Shown here: positions 38,504 to 47,897 of the stretch, in pieces | Numbering within the stretch: the first letter of the stretch is position 1 | Layout: each line of letters opens with the position of its first letter | NCBI RefSeq assembly: GCF_900186535.1 | Contig: NZ_FYDE01000003.1 | Coordinates: forward strand, 495,258-559,257 | Source: Marasmitruncus massiliensis | GTDB lineage: Bacteria > Bacillota > Clostridia > Oscillospirales > Ruminococcaceae | DNA length: 64,000 bases | Direction: 5' to 3' | Made by a program: the position numbers and the translations under genes | Notes under the pieces: generated by a model | Database searches by the model: none | What the model saw: the letters and a program-made list of their open reading frames with translations, nothing else | Told to the model about the DNA's origin: nothing

Positions 38504-38929
38504 TTTGATCACCTCTCAATACAGATTGTAATGCCGTACTATTTTTCGCGGGAAGGACTAATTTATTCTCCTGTCAACTACCATTTTAAACAAAAATCTC
38601 CCGGACTTCCAAAATCGCGGATATACGTTCAGTATTGTTGGATTGTTGAAAACTTGGCCTTTCAGCACCCGATTGTTGTTGAAAACTCGGTGGAAACTGT
38701 TAGAAACTAGGCGTTACAGAGTGGATTTTATTTGGGAAAATTTTTCACCCGGCGCCAAACTGTCCATGTTGAGAAGAGATTTTCTCATTACTGACAGTAT
38801 TGAAATACAAGAATTTGGAATGTAAATTTTGTAGATATTGTCTTATTTTATTCGCATCTTTTTGTTTTCATTTTTTTCCCGATCTGTTATACTGAAAAAG
38901 AAAGCAAAATCGACCGGAGGAACCCTTTT
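38504..38929. other. Intergenic region upstream of the glycosylase gene
   Basis: About 425 bases without a supported gene. It contains repeated GTTGAAAACT-like units (38643-38712: TTGTTGAAAACT twice, then GGTGGAAACTGTTAGAAACT) and a promoter-like TTTTCA, 17 bases, TGTTATACT (-10 at 38888-38893) before the glycosylase gene. Short frames here lack ribosome sites. Confidence 0.5.
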
Positions 38930-39790
38930 ATGACAAAAACAGACAGCGAAATTAATATAAAAAAAGTAAATAGTGGAATTATATTATGCAATTGCAATGA
39001 TTTTGACGTTGCGCAGACGCTTGATTGCGGTCAGGCATTCCGGTGGCGGAAGATGGGCGACGGAAGCTATACAGGCTTAACAGGAAGAACTGTTTGTAAC
39101 ATTTTACAAACGCCCGATGGAATTCTGCTGCGCGGTGTGACTGACCGGGAATTTGAAGAGGTCTGGTACAATTATTTCGATCTGGGACGTGATTATGCGG
39201 CGATCAAGCAGCGGCTGTCCGCTCATCCGGTTTTTGCCAAAGCGGTGGAATATGCTCCCGGCATCCGGGTTCTCCGGCAGGACAGCTGGGAAGCGCTCTG
39301 CTCGTTCATTATCAGCCAGAACAACCATCTCAAACGGATTCAGGGGATTGTCCGGCGGCTTTGTGAAGTGTTCGGGGAGCCGCTGGAAAATGGGGAATAC
39401 CTGTTCCCGGAACCTGAGGCATTGGCCCGGGCTTCTCTGGAGGAGCTTGCGGTGCTGCGGGCGGGGTTCCGCGCCCGCTATCTGCTTGATGCGGCCAGAA
39501 AAGTCGCATCCGGGCAGGTCCGGGTCCAGGAACTGGCAAAATTGCCGCTCGAAGAAGCCCGGGCGGAACTGATGAAAATTACCGGGGTCGGAATCAAGGT
39601 TGCCGAGTGTACCCTGCTTTACGGCTGCGGCAGGATAGAATGTTTTCCGGTGGATGTCTGGATCGGACGGGCGATGAAACAGCTTTTCCCCGACGGGCTG
39701 CCAGCCTGCGCCAGTGACTGTGCGGGTATTGCCCAGCAGTATATCTTTCACTATGTGCGGACCTGCCCGGGAGCGCTCGGCGGGAATTGA
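38930..39790 (+). CDS. ogg: 8-oxoguanine DNA glycosylase, OGG1 type
   Basis: Removes 8-oxoguanine from DNA and nicks the abasic site. 286 residues. The N-terminal OGG_N domain has DVAQTLDCGQAFRWRK (26-41), and a helix-hairpin-helix glycosylase follows. The HhH GVGIKVAECT supplies Lys223, the Schiff-base Lys, and CFPVDVWIGRAM supplies Asp242. SWEALCSFIISQNNHLKRI is the OGG1-family core. The eukaryote-like OGG1 branch is common in clostridia. CGGAGG lies 8 bases before the ATG. Confidence 0.93.
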   Translation: MTKTDSEINIKKVNSGIILCNCNDFDVAQTLDCGQAFRWRKMGDGSYTGLTGRTVCNILQTPDGILLRGVTDREFEEVWYNYFDLGRDYAAIKQRLSAHPVFAKAVEYAPGIRVLRQDSWEALCSFIISQNNHLKRIQGIVRRLCEVFGEPLENGEYLFPEPEALARASLEELAVLRAGFRARYLLDAARKVASGQVRVQELAKLPLEEARAELMKITGVGIKVAECTLLYGCGRIECFPVDVWIGRAMKQLFPDGLPACASDCAGIAQQYIFHYVRTCPGALGGN

Positions 39791-39874
39791 CATTATACGA
39801 CGGTGCATTATAATAAAAATAATGAAAACGGAATGGTAGGATCTGCCGGATATTGAAAAAAAGGCGGTGACAAC

Positions 39875-40651
39875 ATGACAGTGGCACAATTCAGGCGCAT
39901 GAAACCGAAATATCAAATGCGGCTGATTCTGGTATCGGCTGCGGCGCTCGCTCTGTTTGTCGGATTGCTGTATGCGGTTGTATTCAGCGTTTCCGCTTTG
40001 CGTGTCAAACTCAGCACTACGGAACTGAAAGATTTGGTCACGGCAAGGGTACTGGAAAAGGAAAACCTGGATCGGATTGTGGGTGCCATCAAGCCGAACA
40101 GTATCGATAATCTGTTGGTGCTCGACAGCAAGCTGGCCTGTGACGGCACAGGAAAAGTAACTTCGCTTGAGATGCACCTGGCAAATCTGGTGGACGACCG
40201 GCAGACCGATTATTGGGTGCTCACCGCCGCAAAAGACCGGGTGCGTGTGCGGCGGGAGAAAACCACTTACGACAACCTTAAATCCCTGAAGCTGCGCAAG
40301 GTGGAACTGAAAAATTATTATCCCGCACTCTCACGGATTCCTGTTGACTATCTGCTTTCCGAGTCTCCCGTCGGCGAGGGCGGCGGCTATGTTTTTACAG
40401 ACCGGTTTGACAACAACCGTGACCCGGAGTTTGCTTCCTACATCAGTGAAGGCATGACCGGGCTGTGGGTGTCGGAGACTGGTGCAGTTTCACCTTTCCC
40501 TGAAACTTTTGTGCCGCCCAGCCTTTGCGCACCCACCGTTGTGACGGTCAACGCGGTAGATGAGCAGAAATCCAAGAAGAAAAAAGTGGTCCTGCTTGCT
40601 CCGGAGGACCGGTACGTTGTGCTGCTCAAGTGTGCGCCGTATGCCTCCTGA
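39875..40651 (+). CDS. Membrane-anchored protein of unknown function
   Basis: 258 residues. A basic N-terminus (RRMKPKYQMR) and one membrane helix (LILVSAAALALFVGLLYAVVF, about 17-38) are followed by an extracytoplasmic soluble domain with many charged beta-like stretches. I recognise no family. AAAAGGCGGTG precedes the ATG. It lies between the glycosylase and a DUF4830 protein with short gaps, so the three may be one transcript. Confidence 0.75.
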   Translation: MTVAQFRRMKPKYQMRLILVSAAALALFVGLLYAVVFSVSALRVKLSTTELKDLVTARVLEKENLDRIVGAIKPNSIDNLLVLDSKLACDGTGKVTSLEMHLANLVDDRQTDYWVLTAAKDRVRVRREKTTYDNLKSLKLRKVELKNYYPALSRIPVDYLLSESPVGEGGGYVFTDRFDNNRDPEFASYISEGMTGLWVSETGAVSPFPETFVPPSLCAPTVVTVNAVDEQKSKKKKVVLLAPEDRYVVLLKCAPYAS

Positions 40652-40794
40652 TTTTTCGAATCGTATTTTTCTTTATCCGCAAAGAGCCTAAAACAGGCAG
40701 GCTTTTTGCGGATTTGTTTTGGTAAGAAACATAGTATTCCCCCGCGGCGCGTATAGATAGAAGGACAGAATATGGCAAGCAGGAGGGAATACTG

Positions 40795-41292
40795 ATGTTT
40801 ACGATTTCCGTAAGAATCACCAAAAAACAGATTGCGGTTGCTGCGGCGGTCTTTATCATTGCGCTCGCGGGAGGAATCGGGGTAAACGCCGCCCTGTCAA
40901 AGCTGTCCGCCGCTCCCCCAAAAGAAACCACCGAGGCAGTCAAAATCGAAAAAGCCGCGGGGAAGACGAACGATCAGCGCGTTGAATTTCTTAAATCCTT
41001 CGGCTGGGAGGTCAACCCGGAGGAAGTGGAAATCATGGAGGTGCTGATTCCCAAAGAAGTGGATGAGGTGTTTGCAAACTATAACGATATTCAAAAACAG
41101 CAGGGATGCGACATGTCGAAATATGCCGGAAAACGTTGCAAACGGTATAGTTATACGGTGCTTAATTACCCCGACGGAAGCGAGGATGTACGGGCCAATG
41201 TGATCGTTTATAATGGCAAGATCATCGGCGGCGATGTATGCTCGACAAAATTAGACGGATTTATGCATGGGTTCGCTATTGAAAACGATTGA
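40795..41292 (+). CDS. DUF4830-like membrane-anchored protein
   Basis: 165 residues. A membrane anchor (QIAVAAAVFIIALAGGIGVNAAL, 12-34) is followed by an extracytoplasmic domain: RVEFLKSFGWEVNPEEVEIMEVLIPKEVDEVFANYNDIQKQQGCDMSKYAGK..., shown here only in outline. The FLxxFGWEV and IPxxFDxVYxxYNxIQKxQGxDLxxYxGK pattern is that of DUF4830. Role unknown. AGGAGGG precedes the ATG. Confidence 0.82.
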   Translation: MFTISVRITKKQIAVAAAVFIIALAGGIGVNAALSKLSAAPPKETTEAVKIEKAAGKTNDQRVEFLKSFGWEVNPEEVEIMEVLIPKEVDEVFANYNDIQKQQGCDMSKYAGKRCKRYSYTVLNYPDGSEDVRANVIVYNGKIIGGDVCSTKLDGFMHGFAIEND

Positions 41293-41370
41293 AATTGCTT
41301 GATAAGTATGTTACAATTTGGGCAATATAACAAATGCAGCGGATTGCACAAATAAACCGGGAAGCTGGAT

Positions 41371-41408
41371 CAAAACGCCGGAGGAGCTTTTGTCCGCCGG
41401 TGTTTTGC
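41371..41408 (+). terminator. Imperfect hairpin after the DUF4830 gene
   Basis: CAAAACGCCGG pairs with CCGGTGTTTTG (11 bp, one G-U) around a 16-base loop. The T run is inside the stem, so termination is only plausible. Confidence 0.45.
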
Positions 41409-41439
41409 GGCATCTATTTTAGAGATATGAGGTAACTGA

Positions 41440-42210
41440 ATGGGTTTTCGAAAAGGCAGCGAACGCCTGGATAAGGCGCTTGCCGCACAGACGTCCCTGT
41501 CCAGACGGGATGTGCATCGGCTGCTCAGCCGTGGACTGATTCTGGTCAATGGGGTTCCGGCCAGCGGCTTCGACACAAGAATTGATCTGGAACGTGATGA
41601 TGTCATAGTGGAAGGGCGGCGGGTACAGCTGAAAAAATACAGCTACCTGATGCTGAATAAGCCAAAAGGGGTTGTCAGCGCAACCGGTGACGCAGCTCTT
41701 CCCACTGTTCTCGATCTTGTGCCGGAGGAACTCCGGCGAAGCGGCTTGTTTCCCGCGGGGCGGTTGGACAAGGATACGGAAGGCTTTGTGCTGATCACGA
41801 ACGACGGGGAGTTTGCACACCGGATTCTTTCCCCGCGAAGCCATGTGCCGAAAGTGTATACGGTGGAACTGGACAAACCGTTTTCTCCCAAAACCATAGA
41901 ATGCTTTGCGAAAGGGCTGGTGATAAAAGCGGACAAACACGACAATATGGAAGGAACGAGCGAATGCAGTTGCCTGCCTGCTCAGCTCGGTCCGGTAGAG
42001 GACAACTGGCAGACTGGCCGCGTGGTAATCCGGCAGGGGATGTATCACCAGGTTAAGCGGATGTTTGCAGCCTGCGGCCTAAAGGTCATGGCGCTCAAGC
42101 GCATACAAATAGGAGGATTGGCTTTGGACCCCGCTCTGGAAATTGGAAAATGCAGGGAAATTACCGAACCGGAAAGGCTGTTGCTGGCGCAGGATCAGCC
42201 TGCATCATAA
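41440..42210 (+). CDS. RsuA-family rRNA pseudouridine synthase
   Basis: 256 residues. It has an N-terminal S4 RNA-binding domain (RLDKALAAQTSLSRRDVHRLLSRGLILVNG) and a catalytic domain with Asp110 in PAGRLDKDTEGFVLITNDG. The C-terminal REGMYHQVKRMF-like block reads IRQGMYHQVKRMFAACG. The closest described activity is pseudouridylation of 16S U516 (RsuA), with RluB/RluE as alternatives. GAGG lies 7 bases before the ATG. Confidence 0.93.
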   Translation: MGFRKGSERLDKALAAQTSLSRRDVHRLLSRGLILVNGVPASGFDTRIDLERDDVIVEGRRVQLKKYSYLMLNKPKGVVSATGDAALPTVLDLVPEELRRSGLFPAGRLDKDTEGFVLITNDGEFAHRILSPRSHVPKVYTVELDKPFSPKTIECFAKGLVIKADKHDNMEGTSECSCLPAQLGPVEDNWQTGRVVIRQGMYHQVKRMFAACGLKVMALKRIQIGGLALDPALEIGKCREITEPERLLLAQDQPAS

Positions 42211-42562
42211 AATCCCGGTTCATTTGGCGGCCATTACTGGATAAAATTGGAATAGCTGTTCAAAAAACTGACAAAATTTGGCCACACTTTTTTCCGAAAA
42301 AAATAGTATGATAGTAGAAAAGTCGGTTTGACAGCGTTTCTCCTCGGAAAAAGGGGAAATAATAATTATTCCACAACAAAGATTAGAAATCGTGTTGCAA
42401 ATTATACAAATTTGTTGTAAAATATTCGTGATGGCTTGTTGGAATTCAAATGTTGCGCTTTTTTTGCCTTTTTTTGGCGGATAAGCTGCGGCGAAAACCG
42501 GTTCGTGGTTCGTTTGCGTCCGGCGGAAGATACAAATTATTACGAGTGAAGAGGGGATAGAA
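42211..42562. other. Promoter region of the CdaR/PucR-like regulator
   Basis: 350 bases with no gene. It holds a sigma-A promoter at 42395-42423 and then a leader of about 130 bases containing two long T runs and a short GCC(T)7GGC hairpin. No convincing terminator lies before the start codon. Confidence 0.6.
42395..42423 (+). promoter_or_regulatory. Sigma-A promoter of the CdaR/PucR-like gene
   Basis: TTGCAA, 17 bases, TAAAAT, 140 bases before the start codon. Confidence 0.75.
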
Positions 42563-43648
42563 ATGTCAAACAGGCTTTTCCAAGGAATCGTTCATCAGAT
42601 GAGGGACTGCATTGATCGGGTCATTGGTGTTGTGGATGACAGTGCAACGATCATTTCCTGCAGCGATTTAACTAAAATTGGAGAAACCAGCGAGTTTTTC
42701 ACGCTTGATGCAGGGGATGCCAACGAGGTGTTTGTCCGCGATGGCTATACCTACAAGCCTTTTGGCAGTAAAATGAAGCCGGAATTTGCGGTATTTGTCG
42801 AGGGAGTTGACGAACCGGCTGCTAAATACTGCAACCTTTTGGCAATTTCACTTTCATCCATCAAGCAGTACTATGATGAAAAATACGACAGGAACAACTT
42901 CATTAAAAACGTAATCCTGGATAATATCCTTCCCGGTGATATTTATGTCAAAGCCCGCGAACTGCATTTCAACACCGATTCCACCCGCGTTGTGCTGCTG
43001 ATACGCATTGTTGCGTCCAACGACATTTCTGCGTTCGATGTGATTCAGAACCTGTTCCCGGACAAGCAGAAGGACTTTGTGTTCAATATTTCGGAAAGCG
43101 ATATCGTACTGGTGAAGGAAACCAAGCAGGGGATTGAAAGCAAAGATCTGGAAAAGCTGGCCCGTTCCATTGTGGATACGCTGGGAAGCGAGTTCTATAC
43201 CAAGGTGGTAGTGGGCATCGGGACCTCGATCGTCGGCGTGAAGGATCTTGCGCGCAGCTTCAAGGAAGCGCAGGTCGCTCTTGAGGTCGGCAAGGTGTTC
43301 GACACCGAAAAAGCGATTGTCAGCTATGACAACCTCGGCATTGCCCGCCTGATCTATCAGCTGCCGACAACGCTTTGTGATATGTTCCTGCGGGAAGTTT
43401 TCAAAAAAGGATCGATTGAGAGCCTTGATCATGAGACCCTCTTTACCATTCAGAAATTCTTTGAGAACAACCTGAACGTTTCCGAAACCTCGCGCAAACT
43501 GTTTGTGCACAGAAACACGCTCGTCTACAGACTGGAAAAAATTAAAAAGCTGACTGGGCTTGACCTGCGGGAATTTGACCACGCGATTATCTTTAAGGTT
43601 GCGCTGATGGTCAAAAAATACCTGACGGCGAATCCGGTCAAGTATTAA
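42563..43648 (+). CDS. CdaR/PucR-type transcriptional regulator
   Basis: 361 residues. A central GGDEF-like CdaR region (SDIVLVKETKQ... VVVGIGTSIVGVKDLARSFKEAQVALEVGKVF) is followed by a C-terminal PucR-type helix-turn-helix: TIQKFFENNLNVSETSRKLFVHRNTLVYRLEKIKKLTGLDLREFDHAI (given in outline). The N-terminal 150 residues may sense a ligand (VIGVVDDSATIISCSD). Such proteins regulate sugar-acid or amino-acid use, but no such genes are adjacent. The neighbours are ftsEX, 47 bases downstream with no terminator. GAGGGG precedes the ATG. Confidence 0.88.
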   Translation: MSNRLFQGIVHQMRDCIDRVIGVVDDSATIISCSDLTKIGETSEFFTLDAGDANEVFVRDGYTYKPFGSKMKPEFAVFVEGVDEPAAKYCNLLAISLSSIKQYYDEKYDRNNFIKNVILDNILPGDIYVKARELHFNTDSTRVVLLIRIVASNDISAFDVIQNLFPDKQKDFVFNISESDIVLVKETKQGIESKDLEKLARSIVDTLGSEFYTKVVVGIGTSIVGVKDLARSFKEAQVALEVGKVFDTEKAIVSYDNLGIARLIYQLPTTLCDMFLREVFKKGSIESLDHETLFTIQKFFENNLNVSETSRKLFVHRNTLVYRLEKIKKLTGLDLREFDHAIIFKVALMVKKYLTANPVKY

Positions 43649-43695
43649 ACCGAAACTGACCTGCAGCGGCAGGCATTTTCAAAGGCGGTGTACCA

Positions 43696-44379
43696 GTGAT
43701 CGAATTTGTCAATGTTTCCAAGGTCTATAAGACCGGGACGCATGCGCTCAATCATTTTAATGTGAGTATTGACAGAGGGGAATTTGTGTTTGTGGTAGGT
43801 CCCTCGGGCGCTGGAAAAAGCACCTTTATCAAACTGCTGATGCGTGAGGAAAAACCAACCTCCGGTGAGATTTATGTCAACGGCCAGAATCTCGTAAAAC
43901 TTCGCAGGAGGAAGGTGCCTTACTTTCGCAGGACGCTGGGGGTCGTTTTTCAGGACTTCCGTTTGATTCCGAACATGAATGTTTATGACAATATCGCGTT
44001 TGCCCTGCGCGTCACCAATGTTCCCAGCAAGGATATCCGCAGCAGGGTTCCTTACATACTTGGCCTGGTCGGCCTTTCCGGAAAAGCGAAAAGTCTGCCC
44101 GAGCATCTTTCGGGAGGGGAACAGCAGCGGGTTGCTCTGGCTCGCGCGCTGGTGAACAATCCCTCGCTGATTATTGCGGACGAACCGACCGGCAATATTG
44201 ATCCCGAGCTTTCTTTTGAAATTGTGGACCTGCTCAGCGAAATCAATAAGTGCGGCACTACGGTCGTAATGGTGACTCACGCGCATAATCTTGTCGCTGA
44301 GTTTAACCACCGTGTCATCGCCATCGACGAGGGTACTGTGATATCCGACAATAAAAACGGGGGGTACTACGTCGAATGA
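43696..44379 (+). CDS. ftsE: Cell division ATP-binding protein FtsE
   Basis: ABC ATPase that partners FtsX and gates peptidoglycan hydrolases at the division site. 227 residues. Walker A is GPSGAGKST (36-44 region), Q-loop VVFQDFRL, signature [10 protein letters not shown], Walker [14 protein letters not shown]-loop VTHAH. The start is GTG at 43696 with AAAGGCGGTG upstream. Its stop overlaps the ftsX ATG (ATGA), so the pair is translationally coupled. Confidence 0.96.
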   Translation: MIEFVNVSKVYKTGTHALNHFNVSIDRGEFVFVVGPSGAGKSTFIKLLMREEKPTSGEIYVNGQNLVKLRRRKVPYFRRTLGVVFQDFRLIPNMNVYDNIAFALRVTNVPSKDIRSRVPYILGLVGLSGKAKSLPEHLSGGEQQRVALARALVNNPSLIIADEPTGNIDPELSFEIVDLLSEINKCGTTVVMVTHAHNLVAEFNHRVIAIDEGTVISDNKNGGYYVE

Positions 44380-45281
44380 GAGGGAGTAGTTTTGGCTATC
44401 TGCTCCGGGAAGGCGCAAAGAATATTTATGCAAACCGTCTGATGTCTTTCGCGTCGATCGGGACGCTTGTCGCATGCATGCTGCTGATCGGCGGTTCTTT
44501 GCTGTTCTCCATGAACATTAACCGCGCAGTGGGATATGTGGAGCAGCAGAATGAGGTCGAGGTGGAACTGGACGACGGCCTTTCCGATGAGCAGATTAAA
44601 GAAGTCGACAAGGAAATCACGCTGATCGACAATGTTTATGAGCGGAAATTTGTTTCCAAGGATGCATTGATGGAAGAACTCAAGGCGCAGTCGGATGACC
44701 TCGCGGCCCTATTGGATGGTCTGGAGGAGGACAATCCCCTTTACGACTCCTACCGCCTCAAGGTCAAGGATCTTTCACGCCTTTCCAGCACCGTCATGAA
44801 GCTGGAATCCCTGGAGGGGGTTTCCGCCGTACGTGCCCCCGACATGGTCGGGGAGATTATGACCAATGTGAAACGGGCTGTCTCTTCGGCGGGCTATTTT
44901 ATTGTTGCCATTCTGCTTGTCGTTTCTTTGGTGATTATGGGGAATACCATCAAGGTTACGGTTTTTAACCGCAGGAAAGAAATTAATATCATGAAATACG
45001 TCGGCGCAACGGATGCGTTTATCCGTCTGCCGTTTTTTGTGGAAGGGTTTTTGCTCGGGCTTGTATCTGCGCTGATCTCGTTTGGCCTGCTCTGGGTCGG
45101 GTACAACTATATTCTGGATGTGATCGCGCAGAACCCCTCGACATGGATGACGCAGGTCTACAGCAACATCATCCCGTTTGATGAAATTGCTGCCCAGATG
45201 CTGGCTTGGTTTTTAGGCGGCGGCGTGTTTATCGGCGTGTTCGGCAGCATGTTCTTTGTAAATAAATATCTGAAGGTGTAG
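44376..45281 (+). CDS. ftsX: Cell division protein FtsX
   Basis: 301-residue membrane partner of FtsE with the usual four helices: one near 25-45 (FASIGTLVACMLLIGGSLLF) and three in the C-terminal half (YFIVAILLVVSLVIMGNTI; FFVEGFLLGLVSALISFGLL; MLAWFLGGGVFIGVFGSMFF). The extracytoplasmic loop of about 110 residues between helices 1 and 2 is where FtsX contacts a hydrolase, probably the PcsB-like product of the next gene. Confidence 0.95.
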   Translation: MRGSSFGYLLREGAKNIYANRLMSFASIGTLVACMLLIGGSLLFSMNINRAVGYVEQQNEVEVELDDGLSDEQIKEVDKEITLIDNVYERKFVSKDALMEELKAQSDDLAALLDGLEEDNPLYDSYRLKVKDLSRLSSTVMKLESLEGVSAVRAPDMVGEIMTNVKRAVSSAGYFIVAILLVVSLVIMGNTIKVTVFNRRKEINIMKYVGATDAFIRLPFFVEGFLLGLVSALISFGLLWVGYNYILDVIAQNPSTWMTQVYSNIIPFDEIAAQMLAWFLGGGVFIGVFGSMFFVNKYLKV

Positions 45282-45337
45282 TTCGGCCAAAGCGGCCGCT
45301 CAAATTTTATCACAATTTGCAGGGGGCGGAAGGCAGC

Positions 45338-46585
45338 GTGAAGACTTCAAAAGGAAAGAGAATATTTGCATGGCTTATGGCGGTGCTTATGGCGCTGATG
45401 TTTATCATTCCGTCTTTATCAACGATGGCGCGTGCGGATGACGGGGATGAATATGAAGAAGAGGTCGTGGAAGATGATTTCAGCGACGAAAAAAGCCAGA
45501 TCAGCGACTTGAATGATAAGTACGCGCAGCTTCAGAAAGAACAGCAGGAAATCAGCTCAAAAATCACACAGGTGAAGAACGAAAAGGAAAAACAGATCGC
45601 TGTAAAGCAGCAGATTGACTCACAGATTAACAATACAATTGCTCAGATTGATGTGCTTAATGACCGCATTGAGCTGCTGGAAGACCAGATCTCCAAAAAA
45701 GAGGATGAAATGGATCAAAAGCAGAAAGAGATCAATGCCAATTTTGAACTCTTCAAAAAACGTGTCCGGGCGCTCTGCTCCACAAAAAAGGCAACAACTC
45801 TGGGTCTTATTTTGGGTGCGGACAGTTTTTCCCAGTTTCTTACAAGGACGGAGGCCACTACGCGGATTTCCCAATACGATACGGATATGATCCAAATGCT
45901 TACGGAACAGAAGAATGAGCTGGAAAGTATCAAAAAGGAAATTGAGCAGGATAAAAGCAGCGTGCAGGAGGACCGGAATGCGCAGGCCTCCAAAAAAGAA
46001 GAACTGACGGGGCAGATGGTTGATGCACAGAATAAAATTCAAGACATTTCCGAAATGGAAAAGGAGTTTTTGGCAAATAAGGATGCTTTGACCAAGCAAA
46101 TGCAGCAGGTGCAGGCGGAAATTGCGAAAATTTACGCAGAAATTAACAAAACGTCCATGAATACGAAATATACGGGCGGTAAGATGGGATGGCCGGCTCC
46201 AAGCCTTGGGCAGATCACCTGCCCGTATGGCTGGCGGTTTGGGGGAAGCGATTTCCATACAGGAATCGATATTTCCGGCGCCGGTGCTTACGGCGCGACA
46301 ATTGTCGCGGCAAACGCCGGTACGGTCAAGGTTGCCAACACCGCATTTACCCCGGGCTACGGTTATGGAAAATATATCATTATTGACCACGGAGGCGGGA
46401 TACAGACACTATACGGGCATTGCAGCGCCCTGAATGTAACAGTAGGGCAGGTCGTTGCAAAAGGGCAGCCGATCGCGCAGGTGGGCTCCACCGGCTGGTC
46501 CACAGGCCCGCATGTACACTTTGAAATTCGCCAGAACGGCAATTCAGTCAATCCATTAGGCGGCGGCTGGCTGGAAGAAGGCTAA
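45338..46585 (+). CDS. PcsB-like peptidoglycan hydrolase: coiled coil plus M23 (LytM) domain
   Basis: 415 residues. A signal peptide (IFAWLMAVLMALMFIIPSLSTMARA) is followed by a long coiled coil (about 45-270, Lys/Glu/Gln heptads with a short non-helical KKATTLGLILGADSFSQFL patch) and a C-terminal M23 domain. Zinc ligands are visible: His and Asp in DFHTGIDISG, and HVHFEIR with the HxH pair. The peptidase therefore looks active. I start at GTG 45338 with GGAAGG 4 bases upstream; an in-frame TTG at 45317 is possible. Directly after ftsEX, it fits the FtsEX-activated coiled-coil hydrolase of Firmicutes division. Confidence 0.93.
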   Translation: MKTSKGKRIFAWLMAVLMALMFIIPSLSTMARADDGDEYEEEVVEDDFSDEKSQISDLNDKYAQLQKEQQEISSKITQVKNEKEKQIAVKQQIDSQINNTIAQIDVLNDRIELLEDQISKKEDEMDQKQKEINANFELFKKRVRALCSTKKATTLGLILGADSFSQFLTRTEATTRISQYDTDMIQMLTEQKNELESIKKEIEQDKSSVQEDRNAQASKKEELTGQMVDAQNKIQDISEMEKEFLANKDALTKQMQQVQAEIAKIYAEINKTSMNTKYTGGKMGWPAPSLGQITCPYGWRFGGSDFHTGIDISGAGAYGATIVAANAGTVKVANTAFTPGYGYGKYIIIDHGGGIQTLYGHCSALNVTVGQVVAKGQPIAQVGSTGWSTGPHVHFEIRQNGNSVNPLGGGWLEEG

Positions 46586-46640
46586 TGCCATATGCGCCAC
46601 GCGTGGAACCGGCGGAAGGCACAAAGTTAGGAGAAGGCAG

Positions 46641-47891
46641 ATGAATAAAAAAATATCTTTGGGCGCCGCAATCTTTCTGATGCTGATTTTTATGGCGGCC
46701 ACCGTTTCGATGACGATGATCTATTCCCAGCGGGATTTTAACAGAAAAGTCCGAGATCTCAAAGACCGGGAGTCCAGATACAGCAAAATTGCCGAAATCG
46801 ACAACTACGTGCAGAACCGCTACATCGGCACCATTGTTGCGGATGACTTGACAGATGCCACGGCAGCTGGTTTTTTGGCCGGAATCGGGGACCCTTATGC
46901 AAGGTACTACGATAAAACCAGCTATGACCGTCTGCTTGCCGATTACAGCGGAAACTCAGTGCAGATCGGAATCGTTCCTCAAAAGGACGAGAGCGGGTAC
47001 ATTAAGGTCGGCGAGGTTTACCCGGATTCGCCCGCACAGGCTGCAGGCATCCAGCCGGACGATCTGATTGTCAAAATTGACGATACGGACATTAGCAGCG
47101 AGAACTATTCGGAAGCGGTGGCGATGCTGAAAGGCGAGCCGGGAACCAAAATGAACATTGTCGTACGGCGCGGGGTGGAAGAAAATACGCTGGAAATGAC
47201 CCGCCGCTTTGTGGAAACGCCGTCCGTAAATGCGACTATGCTGGAAAATAACATCGGTCTGGTAAAGTTCACAGAGTTTAATGACACCACACCCGATCAG
47301 TTCAATAAGCGCGTCAATAAGCTGATGGATGAAGGCGCGCAGGCACTGATCTTTGATGTGCGCGGTGTGAGTACCGGCGTGCTGCGTTCGGTGGCCCAGG
47401 TGCTGGATAAGCTGCTGCCGGAGGGCACAATCGTTTCCTCCACCGATAAGGATGGCAACACAACCGTGCTGGAAACCTCGGATGTTACGGAGATTGCACT
47501 TCCGATGTCGGTGATGATGAATGACAAAACTTCCGGTGAAGCGGAACTGTTTGCGCAGGCGATTAAGGACTACGACAAAGGAAAGCTTGTGGGAACCAAG
47601 ACGGCCGGAAAAGGAACCGCCCAGACAATTATTCCGCTCACCGACGGCAGCGCGATCAAGCTGACAACGGCGCGCTACAACCCGCCGGTAAGCCCAAGCT
47701 ATGACGGCGTTGGCGTAAAGCCCGATTTTGAAGTAAAAATGAGCGATGAGCAGCTTCAATATGCTACCGATGATCCCGAAACAGACGCGCAGCTGAAAAA
47801 AGCAATTGATGTGGTAGCCGCCGCAATCAAGCAGTTTAACGCGAGCCAGGCTGAGTCATCGGAATCTTCCGAAGAAACATCATCAAAGTAA
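46641..47891 (+). CDS. S41 (C-terminal processing) peptidase-like protein with PDZ domain
   Basis: 416 residues. An N-terminal membrane anchor (LGAAIFLMLIFMAATVSMTMIY), a PDZ domain (about 105-185, VYPDSPAQAAGIQPDDLIVKID) and an S41 core follow in order. The catalytic Lys324 is present (TAGKGTAQ), and Asp310 in KDYD aligns. The serine expected 25 residues before that Lys is Gly299 in DKTSGEAELF; Ser298 is one residue off register. The RGNPGG block reads RGVSTG. It may be inactive or use a shifted residue. AGGAGAAGG precedes the ATG. It is last in the ftsEX-pcsB cluster. Confidence 0.88.
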   Translation: MNKKISLGAAIFLMLIFMAATVSMTMIYSQRDFNRKVRDLKDRESRYSKIAEIDNYVQNRYIGTIVADDLTDATAAGFLAGIGDPYARYYDKTSYDRLLADYSGNSVQIGIVPQKDESGYIKVGEVYPDSPAQAAGIQPDDLIVKIDDTDISSENYSEAVAMLKGEPGTKMNIVVRRGVEENTLEMTRRFVETPSVNATMLENNIGLVKFTEFNDTTPDQFNKRVNKLMDEGAQALIFDVRGVSTGVLRSVAQVLDKLLPEGTIVSSTDKDGNTTVLETSDVTEIALPMSVMMNDKTSGEAELFAQAIKDYDKGKLVGTKTAGKGTAQTIIPLTDGSAIKLTTARYNPPVSPSYDGVGVKPDFEVKMSDEQLQYATDDPETDAQLKKAIDVVAAAIKQFNASQAESSESSEETSSK

Positions 47892-47897
47892 ATAAAT

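Noticed and set aside
38643..38825. 60-codon plus-strand frame before the glycosylase gene
   Set aside because: It has no ribosome site, a composition unlike the coding neighbours, and spans the repeat region.
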